DNA from: Brachionus plicatilis
Taxonomy: Eukaryota > Rotifera > Eurotatoria > Ploima > Brachionidae
DNA length: 64,000 nt
Direction: 5' to 3'
Assembly: GCA_010279815.1 (NCBI GenBank)
Contig: QEOQ01000508.1
Coordinates: 5,861,770 to 5,925,769, forward strand
Shown here: positions 34,814 to 43,969 of the stretch, piece after piece
Layout: each line of letters begins with the position of its first letter
How positions within the stretch are numbered: position 1 is the stretch's first letter
Made by a program: the position numbers and the translations under genes
Notes under the pieces: model-generated
Seen by the model: the letters and a program-made list of their open reading frames with translations, nothing else
Told to the model about the DNA's origin: nothing
The model's database searches: none

Positions 34814-34913
34814 TTTTTTTTTTTAAATTTTTTTTATTTCTTATAATACTCAATAATAATTTTTAAAATACCCAAAAATCATTTTTATTATACTCGACAA
34901 TAATTTTTATAAA

Positions 34914-35721
34914 CAGTCGACTCGCTTTAATCCGAAACTCTTTTATTCGTAAAATTCGGCATTCGGATGTTTTTCTTCGGTCCCTACCCCCTTTCCAATA
35001 CTTTCAATACAAATTTCATCACTTTTATTCGTAATTTTTGTTCGGTTTATTTTGCCATTCGTAACCAAAAAAAAAAAATTCTAGATCTGCGAGGGCGAGG
35101 CCCTAACAGATCAAGATATAATTGAAATTGTTCAAAAAAACAATCAAAACTGTGATGACGAAGTTGAGGTAATCGACCAAGAACCTGTATCTGTAAGTTA
35201 TAAACAAGCAAAGCAGGCAAAAGATCAAGTTCAATTTTTTTTTGAAACTTCAAATTTAAAATTTCTTTCTTTCGATTTTAACGAGTGTGACTTAGAATTG
35301 TTATCGAAAATAAAAGAGCGGATGTCTGATTTGAGGCTGTCAAGTCTTAACCAGACACATATCGAGATTTTGATGACACTTTAATATTGCGAAATTATGT
35401 AAATCAACTCTCCAGAACCAAATTACCGTGAAAAAAAAAGGGAATCATTTTATGGCAATTTAGACAAAATATAGAATGAATCATTACTAAGTTGATATCG
35501 ATTATCAATTAATCAATTAGATTCATTATTATTTTTTATAGCACACTCTATCTTTTTAACTATCCAATTAAACTATATTTCTATAAATTGTTATCAATAA
35601 AATTCATTAATCCGAAAATTTTAAGATTTTTGTTCGTTTACGGATTAAAGATAATCCGTAAAACTTAATCCGTAATGGTTATTTTCGGTCCCGTCTGTTA
35701 CGGATTAAAGAGAGTCGACTG
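34914..35721. mobile_element. Second Tigger/pogo-like element
   Basis: Terminal inverted repeats CAGTCGACTCGCTTTAATCC (left) and its complement with one mismatch (right end GGATTAAAGAGAGTCGACTG). The right side is followed by TA; the left flank is AAA, so that duplication has mutated. The ends resemble, but differ from, those of the element at 26256-27088, so the two belong to sister families. It carries a transposase C-terminus. Confidence 0.85.
35085..35384 (+). pseudogene. Tigger-like transposase C-terminal fragment
   Basis: Open frame after a TAG, starting ICEGEALTDQDIIEIVQKNN, continuing through an acidic linker (CDDEVEVIDQEPVSVSYKQA), a helical segment and a terminal LSKIKERMSDLRLSSLNQ to TAA. 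The LTDxxI(V/I)xxV block and acidic region match the end of CENP-B/Tigger transposases as I know them. The HTH and DDE parts are missing within this 808-base element. Confidence 0.75.
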
Positions 35722-36119
35722 TACCCAGTTTTTATTTCTTTTACAATAAATTTGACAAAAAATAAATACCCAAAAAATATTTTTTTTAACACCCAAATAA
35801 GTAATATAAATACCCATTTAATAATAATCCTAATAAAAATTTGATTTAGTTTTAATTATATAAAAGTTTATCTGGTTAGATGTTATTTTGTTTTAAAATA
35901 ATGAAACAAAAATAAATAATTAATTCCTATGATCTTTTGTTTTTCATGCCATTATAGAATCCATTATGAGTTAAGTATGGCAGCAAGCTTGAAAGATTGT
36001 CAATCGGTTGATGTTTTCCCAATTTTTGTTCTATTTGAAATTGATGAATTTTCTACTGCGTTTTCGCTGATTAATTGTAAAGGTCTCTAAACGCTGGAGT
36101 CATTGCTTCACGCTGATGG
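35722..36119. other. AT-rich spacer
   Basis: Nothing recognisable. Confidence 0.5.
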
Positions 36120-36730
36120 TTTATGATTTCACATTTCATTCCGAATTCTCGCTACGAGTCTTCACGCAAATGGACAATAGTCTCGTTCAACAGCCTGCTT
36201 TCTCGCTGTGATTCTTCACGCATTTGGACTTTATTCTCGTGTAACATTCTGAATTCTCGCTGCGAGTCTTCACGCAAATGGACTATAGTCTCGTTTAACA
36301 GACTGCTTTCTCGCTGTGATTCTTCACGCATTTGGACTATATTCTCGTTCAACAGCCTGGTTTCTCGCTGTGATTCTTCACGCATTTGGACTAGAGTCTC
36401 GTTTTGCAGTCTACTTTGTCGCCGCGAGTCTTCTCTCAATTTATTAAGAGTCCGGCTTAAAATTGTATTGTCTTGCTGCGCATCTTGTCGTATCTGAATC
36501 AACAAAAACTGCTTTTTTTTATTTGAATTAAAAATATTCAGAAAATCTCCTATTTTTTTATTAATTTGCCAATTTAACTTAAAGCTTGCAAATACATCGC
36601 AAAATCTCGTGTAACAGTCTGCTTTCTCGCTGTGATTCTTCACACATTTGGACTAGAGACTTGTGTAACAGTCTGCTTTCTCGCTGTGATTCTTCACGCA
36701 TTTGGACTCTAGTCTCGAGTAACAGTCGTC
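36120..36730 (-). pseudogene. Broken coiled-coil ORF built from a 54-base (18-residue) tandem repeat
   Basis: On the minus strand the unit VQMREESQRESRLLNETI (18 residues) repeats about five times at about 36440-36152 and about twice more at 36730-36605. The two blocks are separated by about 110 bases in which the frame is lost. The pattern of Leu/Ile/Met and Arg/Glu/Gln fits a long coiled coil. No start codon is seen, and the 5' end abuts the start of a non-LTR element on the other strand, which may have truncated it. An intron between blocks is possible (good acceptor TTTTGTTGATTCAG) but no donor matches the phase. No family recognised; the nucleotide repeat could also be read as a minisatellite. 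Confidence 0.5.
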
Positions 36731-37370
36731 TTAAGGCATAATCTTAAAAAGTCAGCCTTGTAAGCTTAAAAAGTCAGCCTTTGGTATACTAATGCTTCTA
36801 GTTTAAATAACAAGATTCATTTACTAGAAGCGAATGCTGCTTCCCTGACATCAGAAGTAATTGGAATAACTGAAACACGGTTTGATGAGAGATCAGTTGT
36901 AAATCTTTTTGGCTTTTCTTCATTTAGATCAGATCGACAAGACAATAGGACAGGTGGAGGTGTTTGTATATTCGTCCGTAATGAAATTGAAGCTATAGAA
37001 GCAGAGGAAAACTCTTTTCTGTCTAAAGACTGTGAGCCAATCTGGATTTCAATTAAGCTTAATAATGAACCTCCACTTTTGGTCGGATGCATCTACCGGC
37101 CACCATCGAAAAATATCTTAATTGAGTCATATATGATGACTGACAGAAGTATCTCACGCTCCATAGATACTGCTGCAAAGCTTCTTTCTAAACGTGTTTA
37201 CTCAGGTTTAATCTTGATTGAAGACTTTTACATGCCTGATATTGAATGGAATGAGAATGGTAGTCCGGTTTTAGCAAACTCGATTCCCACAAGCGTAGTA
37301 ATTATTGACGTCATTAGCAAATCGTGTCTTCTACAACTTGTTACAGGTAATACTTTCATATCTAATGGCC

Positions 37371-39169
37371 ATACTTTCACACTTGAAAAAATTCAAGTGT
37401 TAAGTGTAAGTGTGATTGTTTACACTTACAATCACTTAAACACTTAAACTTACGAGAGTGATGTTAATAATCATGAAGAGGAAATAGATGAGCAAAGAGC
37501 TGAAGAAGATGAAGTAGAAATACAATCAAATAGCACAGATAATTTTTATTATAATTGGAATGAAATAGATCAAGAAATCGATCTATTGATTCCTGAAGCA
37601 AGAAGTTTTATGAATTTAGCATATGAATATGAATCTGATAGGAATGATGAATTCTAGGAAAATCTTGAAAATGAGTCTGATAAAGACATTCACCCAAATG
37701 AATCTTTAAGACTTCTTAATATTCAAATAGGTACAAATTCTGTTCCTAGATATTCTTGCTCTGCCCATAAAACTAATTTAGCTATACGGTCTTCAATTAA
37801 GTCAGTAAGTGCATTTGTCAAAATGCTTTCAAAACTTTCAAATTTTGCTTCAAGTATAAGAAGATCAACAGTTTTATCATATGGCTTTTCATCTAAATAA
37901 GTAAAACCTAGATATGAGAACGGAACAAGGTGGTCATCTTCGTATTTGATGCTAGTTTCCTTTTTTTAGCTTATAAGAAAAATGCTTTCAGCCTAGAGAA
38001 TCCTTGCCTTTAAGTAAAAATAAAATAATTGGTTTTTTAAAAATTTTAAAACCACTTTATTTTCTCAATGTTTTCCCAAAAAACTTACTGGCATATAGGA
38101 GATCTTATTCCAAATCTTATTATTATTATACACGCTACTTTTATGCTGAGTCAAGAAAGAGGCAATTACAAAAAATTAGTTGAAGTTCTAATTCAAACTT
38201 TAAAAGAGCAATTCAACTTTGAATTTATTTCTAAAGTTTATCTTCTTGCTGCAATTTTGAAAACATCCAAATTAGACCTTTGGTATGGGCAAGATTTTGG
38301 TTAAGTTATAGGCAAAAAGCATTGGATTGTTTTACCGAAGCTGTTCTTTTTATTGTAGGAAATGATATGACTAACAATCATATAAAAAATTTACCAAGAA
38401 TTGATTCAACCCTGAATTTTCAAAGAAGATCATTTGGCCATTTTGAAAATCAAATTTTTATGGCATATGTACAATCAAGTTCTTACGAAGCTCCTGTCGA
38501 TAGAATGCGAATAGATTGAATTGAAACAATAAACCGTGAAAAAGAGATTTTCCTTGAACTCATCCGTGACCGAAAAGAACTTCAAAAATCAACCCAAACA
38601 TTTTGGACAACAAATTCATCTTGATTACCAACCTTTAGTAAATCAGCAAAAAAATCTTCCCTATTCCAGTCTCAAGTGCTTTCGTAGAAAGGTATTTCAG
38701 TGTTTGTGGCGTAGTAAGAAGTAAAAGAAGCAAAAATCGAAGACTTTTGATAATAAGGTTTTTTTGAGAGTAAACGTTGATCTAATATAGCAAATTTGGG
38801 AAATGCGGAAAAAAATTATTTTCATGGATATGTATATAAATTAATAAATAAATGAATTTAAAATTTTTTATAAATAAAATAATTTATGTATAAATTTAAT
38901 TATAATTATTTATTTATTTATTTGTTTACATTTATTGACTATAATTAATAATTTTGATTTAATTTATATTAAAATAATTTTAAATCAGTAAAAAAATTAA
39001 AAGTTTCAAATTTATTTTTATATTTTACACATGAATTTTTAAGTTTTCCAAGTTTCAGAACCAATTTTTACACTTGAAAAAATCAAGTGTTAAGTTTAAG
39101 AGTTGACTGTAAGTGTTAATAATCACACTCACACTTAACACTTGAATTTTTTCAAGTGTGAAAGTATGC
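37371..39169 (+). mobile_element. hAT-type DNA transposon nested in the retrotransposon
   Basis: TAATGGCC occurs directly outside both ends (37363-37370 and 39170-39177, the right copy separated by one or two bases depending on the boundary chosen), as an 8-bp hAT duplication. Terminal inverted repeats run about 45 bases (ATACTTTCACACTTGAAAAA...) and contain further ACACTTGAA/TTCAAGTGT words that make each end itself palindromic. Removing the insert rejoins the host endonuclease frame exactly. At about 1.8 kb it has a mostly complete but broken transposase. Confidence 0.9.
37451..38759 (+). pseudogene. hAT transposase pseudogene
   Basis: Several frames carry hAT landmarks in order: an acidic stretch, then PRYSCSAHKTNLAIRSSIK (the CxxH/LN block), VSAFVKMLSKLSNFASSIRR, ILKTSKLDLWYGQD, and finally the dimerisation end, split over frames, recalling SSAFVERxFSxCGVVRSKRS. 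At least three stops or frameshifts separate them, so no active enzyme can be made. Confidence 0.8.
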
Positions 39170-39843
39170 TAATGGCCAGTTGAGTAGTTTGCTTGACCTT
39201 GTATTAGTCAGCGAATCTAATCTATGTCGAGTATCTGATGTCGAGATTGGTCCACCTTTAGTCACTGATATTTTAAGGAGCCATTGTAGTCTGAAAGAGC
39301 TAGGGTTAAATCTTTTAACAGCTGAACTTTTAATTTGAGGAACGGTGATTATGAATCAATGAATTCACATCTAAAAACACAAAATTGGAATTTATTCGAT
39401 AGAAGGTTAATTCAAAGCAAATATTCTTCCTTTTTAGGGATTTTTGCAAAGACTGCAGAAATGTTAGTCAGGAGACATGGATCACGATAAATTAACGGTA
39501 AGCCTCCGTGGTGGAATAGCGAGATAGCTAGTCTTGTTCGCCGCAAAAGAAACCTTTTTATTGGCAAATGCGCAAATAAAAACAATAATGAACTGAATGA
39601 AAAGCATAAAAATTTATGCAAACTTGTCAAGATTGCTGTTAAAAATAGTGTTATCGCATTTGAATATAAATTAGCAAAGGATTCCAAGGAAAATCCCAAA
39701 AGATTGTACTCTCACATAAATCGTCAATTTTCAACAAGGGAATCAATTGCAGCTCTAAAGAACCAGGAAGGAGACCTTCTAACGAATAAGGCCAGTTTTT
39801 GCGAGCTGCTTAATAATTACTTTCATTCTGTTAGCAAAATCAG

Positions 39844-41041
39844 ATTTTAATTTATTATCAATTATTTAGAAAATCAAAAATTTTTGTCTTAAATAAATCT
39901 TTTTTTAGTTTAATTTGAAAACCAAAAATGATTAATTAATTTTTCTATCCATTCTGGCAACTAACTTCATATTTAATAATTTTGAATCAATTCGTCATTT
40001 TTATTAATTTTGGTTAATGTAAATTTAAATATTTAGTTCCAGGATAAATCTTACTTTTAAATCAAAAGATAAATAGTAATTTCATTAAAAATCTTTCCAA
40101 TTCGTTGTAGTAATTCATAAGTCTTGTTCATATTTTATAATTATGAAAGTTAATAAATAATTAAAATGATCTTTTTTAAAATATTTTTTAATTAGTGACT
40201 ATTAAATAAAAATTTAAAGAAGGCATAAATCAATAAATAGAAATTGTTGTTCATGTGTTTGTTTAATATGTGCTTATTTTTTATACCTAAATTAACTTTG
40301 AATTAATTTTTCAATAGATGAAATTAAATTATAAATTGCTAAATACGTGTCAAGGGTCTTTTAGATTAAAAAACAATTATTTATTATTAAATTGTTTTCA
40401 TTTTTTTTCAAATTAAAAATAGAAATATAATTTCTATAGATCTGAAAAGTATGGTTACAAAACATTACCAGGAAGTTTAATAATCGAGAAATCTTGATTC
40501 ATAACCATCTCGATATTCATCTATTAATCTGAAAACAAATGGAAAGTCTTTGCACAAAATAGTACTCACTCATTTTAAAAAGGTCAAATCATCATTTTTT
40601 TTTCCTCAAATCTGATCAATACAACTAAAATTAAATACTTAACGTTTGTGAATTGAATTGTTTGGAAATTGAACTTGTCAAAAGCAAAGCTAGCTTATTC
40701 TTAACTGTATCATTGTAAATTTTAAAAATTTGATTCATTTTTTTTTATTAATTAAATAAAATAAAAAATTTCGAACAATTGAAAAAAAATTAATAAAAAA
40801 TTTTTATGTGCAAATTTTGAAAGATTTCGATTTTAGATTTTTTGAAAGTCTTTTTCTTCACCATTTTTATTATCAAAATTTGATGTTTTTCCAATACTCA
40901 CATATTCCACAACGATTTTAGGTAAAGATCCCCATTGATCAAAAGCTTTCAGCCACTCGCTATAATTAAATAAAAAAATATTAAATTTTATAGAATTAAA
41001 ATTAAGAGTGTTAAATTAATTGATTTTCCTATAAGATGAAC
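39844..41041. other. AT-rich spacer
   Basis: No gene or repeat found. Confidence 0.5.
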
Positions 41042-41584
41042 GGAATGGAAACGCACTCTTAAAAAAATAATTACCATTCCATCCGTACCATTCCATTCAA
41101 TCAATACCATTCCATACATTCCATCCATTCCGTACCATCCGTTCCATTCCACCTGTTCCACTCCAACCATTCTATTCCCTTCATTAAGTAAATTCAAAAC
41201 AAGCGTTCCGTTGATTGGAACCATTCAATTCCGTATCATCTATTCTATCCGTTTCATTTAATCCATTTCCTTCCATTCCAATATATCCATTATGTCTATT
41301 TCATTAATTTTTGGTTGGAATGGAACATATGGAATGGAACGGACGGAATGGTTGGAACGGAATGGATGGAATAGAACAGATGGAATGGAACGGATGGAAT
41401 CAAATGGAATGTAATGATTGGAACGGATGGAATGGGATAGAACAGATGTAATGGTTGGAACGGATGGAATGGGATAGAACAGATGGAATGGTTGGAATGG
41501 AACGGAATGAAATGTAATGGAACTGTTGGAATGGTAATGGAATGGAATGGGAGTGCTTTTTTTAAGAATAAGTCTCCATTCCAT
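41042..41584. repeat. Palindromic GGAAT-type satellite island with inverted ends
   Basis: The left half is built of ATTCC-type words (CCATTCCATTC, CCGTTCC) and the right half of the complementary GGAATGGAACGG words, so the whole is a large palindrome with an irregular centre near 41190-41320. It is bounded by inverted repeats GGAATGGAAACGCACTCTTA and GGAATGGAGACTTATTCTTA (complemented right end). The pentamer recalls animal GGAAT satellites but is embedded in a foldback element. Open frames rich in His/Phe/Pro/Ser across it are by-products. Confidence 0.85.
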
Positions 41585-41873
41585 TTCTCTTTTAGGAACG
41601 AAACGTTTCCCTTTTGCAAGAACCTTCTAATAATTTAGAGAATTTCAATTCCGGAAAATATTTAGTTAAGATTCTATTGTCAATTAATCGAATTCATTTG
41701 TTTTATCTTGGGATATTAAGTGCATAAATAGCAAAAAGGTACAGAGTATGCGCTTTCTAACCTATTAGCAATAATTTTATTTCAAAAGTACAAAAAGAAC
41801 ATTTGTTTTAGGCGCAAAAAGGACAGAAAGTTTGGGACTTTAAAACAAATATGTTTTTTATTTAATTTTTCCT
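41585..41873. other. AT-rich spacer
   Basis: Nothing seen. Confidence 0.45.
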
Positions 41874-42076
41874 AATAAACTGGTTCTTCAAAGTGTTACA
41901 ACCCGTATAAAGTTCGTTAAAGATGAGACATAAGTCTGCAATAACTGTGCAAAACCTTATTTAAATCATTCTTAATAGAGTGAAAATGCATAAGTTTGCA
42001 CGCTATTATGCGGACTCTATCATGATGTGTAACAAACTTGTTACAGATTGTAACATTTTGTAGTACCAGTTTATTT
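41874..42076. mobile_element. Short MITE E
   Basis: Left end AATAAACTGGTTCTTCAAAG and the complemented right end AATAAACTGGTACTACAAAA match, continuing into GTGTTACAA/ATGTTACAA, with further inner similarity (GTCTGCA, ATGCATAAG...TTGCA). About 200 bases; no coding. It ends exactly where dispersed repeat D copy 2 begins. Confidence 0.7.
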
Positions 42077-42077
42077 T

Positions 42078-42402
42078 GGCAAATTGAAGTTTGAGATCAA
42101 AATCAAAGGATCAAAATATAAATTCTAATATTTTTTTTTAAATAGAGAAAAAATAAATTTTTTCCAAAGCAATTACTTGACATGTCAAATCAAGTTTATT
42201 TTCATATTTAAAATTTTAAAGGTCCCTTTTTATGGAACTTAACTAAATATTTTAATTGATTTTAATGAAAACTTACTTTTAAAGACAAAGAAATTTACTG
42301 TTTTAAAATTTATAATTTATTTAAGTGGAAAAATAAAATTATTTAAGTTTGAATGAATGGATATAAAAGTTATAAATTTGAATTTTTGAATTAACTTAAC
42401 CT
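42078..42402 (+). repeat. Dispersed repeat D, copy 2
   Basis: Inverted counterpart of the repeat at 3111-3442, aligned along its whole length. The ends of similarity are sharp on both sides, so the copied unit is about 325-330 bases. Confidence 0.7.
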
Positions 42403-42652
42403 GAATTATTTAAATTATTGATTGTTTTTGTTAAATAAATTAGAGATCAATCATTTTGATAATAAATTGATAATGAACCATAATTAGACATAACATGTTT
42501 AGTAATGTTTAGTATTTATTTTTTAAAAATTATCAAAACCATTAGATTAATTAAGTTTAAAAATTTTAAGTGATCTTAAAACTTTATCTGAAACTTCCAT
42601 TTGCTTTTATTTTATTCCATTTAAAAGTTATTGGCAATATACCGGATTGAAA

Positions 42653-42691
42653 TGATCGAATTGAAACGAACTTAACAACCCCTCCTTTTTG
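42653..42691 (+). repeat. Solo end of MITE B
   Basis: Carries the GATTGAAATGATCGAATTGA...ACAACCCC terminus of family B without a partner nearby; a remnant or one-ended fragment. Confidence 0.7.
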
Positions 42692-43495
42692 TACTTTCTG
42701 TACTTTTTGATAATTAAAATATTAATTAATAGTTTAAATATTAATTATAATTATAATTTATATTTTTCTAATCTACAAAATACCCGATTTCATTAATCAA
42801 AACTCTGCCTTGGACATGGTTTAATTTTTAATATTATGATTGAAATAACGAAAAAGGACCGAAGATTAGATAAATATAAAAAAGTGAATACCAAAAAACA
42901 ACACATAAAAAATCCCAAAATTAACTTCCTAAAAAAACAGAAATATTAAAATAAAATTTCAAATGATAATTAAACATAAATTCCTCAATATATTTGACTA
43001 AAAATTTAGATATCTATGAGATAAATATTACATAATCATTAATAAGGACTGTTTTTGTCCAGAATGTACAGATTAATTTCAATAATTTTTATGTGTTTTA
43101 TGTGTTTTTGACTTTATTTGAGCGTTTATAGAATAAATAAAAATTTATGTGTAATTCATAGATTAGGGAATTTATTTTATGTGTAATTTCTTTTTTTGAA
43201 TAAAATATTTTTCTTTTATGTGTTACTCACATTATTTATGTTTTTTAAATCTATTTTTATCTTTCTCTAATCTTTGTCCACCAAAAAGTACAAAAAAGAG
43301 TAGGTCCAAATAAATAAAAATTTAGATAAAGAAGAAAAAGTACAGAAAGGAAAATGGTTTTTTAACTATTTAATCTCAAAGTATATCCATAGCTTGTGTC
43401 CTTATATCTAATTTTACGTCTAAAATACTTTAACTTATTTTGTTTAAAATTTAAAAAAACGGTTTGGTTTAATGATTAATACAAATAATTTTTTA
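42692..43495. other. AT-rich spacer
   Basis: No feature supported. Confidence 0.5.
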
Positions 43496-43885
43496 TTACT
43501 TGTATTTTTCTAATTTTTCGAAAAGTAATGTCAAACTTTTGTTTGATCTTTGTCTAAGTGGAATTTCTATTAGCATCACTTTCTTTATCTCAGAATGAAT
43601 CATGCACGAACTTTTTGTCTGACTAAAAAAAAAATTTATGTTGGGTAATCGACTTTTTTCAATCGAGTTAGATGAGCTATCATTCAAAACGACACAATTA
43701 GTGGTAACTGTTTTGACTCTTATTTTCTTGTAAACACATTTTAAATCAATTGAACGTTTAACTTGGCCATCAATAAGTTTGTACAAAATTCCGTCTGAGC
43801 ATAGCTTGAAAGTAGCTTTTTTCCAATTGTCCATAAAGATGCCTTTGTGCAAATAAATTAAAACATCCGACAAAACCACTGTCAT
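43496..43885 (-). CDS. Small PH-like domain protein (single exon)
   Basis: 129 residues from ATG 43885-43883 to a stop at 43496. The pattern VLIYLHKGIFMDNWKKATFK followed by LCSDGILYKLIDG is the start of a pleckstrin-homology fold (G-x-W-K-x-x-x-F-x-L-x-x-D-G-x-L). Later beta-strand-like blocks (VKTVTTNCVVLND, INFFFSQTKSSCMIHSEIK) are followed by a C-terminal helix (LTLLFEKLEKY). The expected fold would fill the whole protein. It may bind phosphoinositide or a protein; the basic lipid-binding pattern is not distinct. It is head-to-head with INTS7, 84 bases between start codons. Exact family unknown. Confidence 0.65.
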   Translation of the reverse strand: MTVVLSDVLIYLHKGIFMDNWKKATFKLCSDGILYKLIDGQVKRSIDLKCVYKKIRVKTVTTNCVVLNDSSSNSIEKSRLPNINFFFSQTKSSCMIHSEIKKVMLIEIPLRQRSNKSLTLLFEKLEKYK

Positions 43886-43969
43886 TTTTAAATAGGGAAT
43901 TTGTTAAAATAATTTTGATATCTAAATATGAAAAATGAAAATTTAAATCAAAAAATTAGATTTTAAAAA
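43886..43969. promoter_or_regulatory. Short bidirectional promoter between the PH-like gene and INTS7
   Basis: Only 84 AT-rich bases separate the two divergent start codons, so both promoters and 5' UTRs must overlap or use spliced leaders. No TATA or Inr match is distinctive. Confidence 0.5.

Larger units (their letters stand above)
36785..39843 (+). mobile_element. Non-LTR retrotransposon fragment: endonuclease plus linker, interrupted by a hAT element
   Basis: The first part (to 37370) reads as an apurinic-type endonuclease (EEP fold): SEVIGITETRFDE, GGGVCIFVRNEI, then LLVGCIYRPPS and LILIEDFYMPDIEW. After the inserted hAT the same frame resumes at 39178 with LDLVLVSESNLCRVSDVEIG. It decays through stops into the spacer before reverse transcriptase (NKPPWWNSEIASLVRRKRNL, FCELLNNYFHSV), ending at about 39843 with no RT. 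The CR1/Jockey-type domain order is clear. The RT fragment at 61879 could come from the same family. The element is dead: interrupted, frameshifted and 3'-truncated. Confidence 0.88.

Noticed and set aside
36123..36497. Plus-strand Ser/Arg/Cys-rich ORF over the 54-base repeat
   Set aside because: The minus strand gives a regular coiled coil, which is the more plausible coding sense.
41258..41619. His/Phe/Pro/Ser-rich open frames
   Set aside because: Direct translation of the GGAAT-like satellite; low complexity and no start or splice context.
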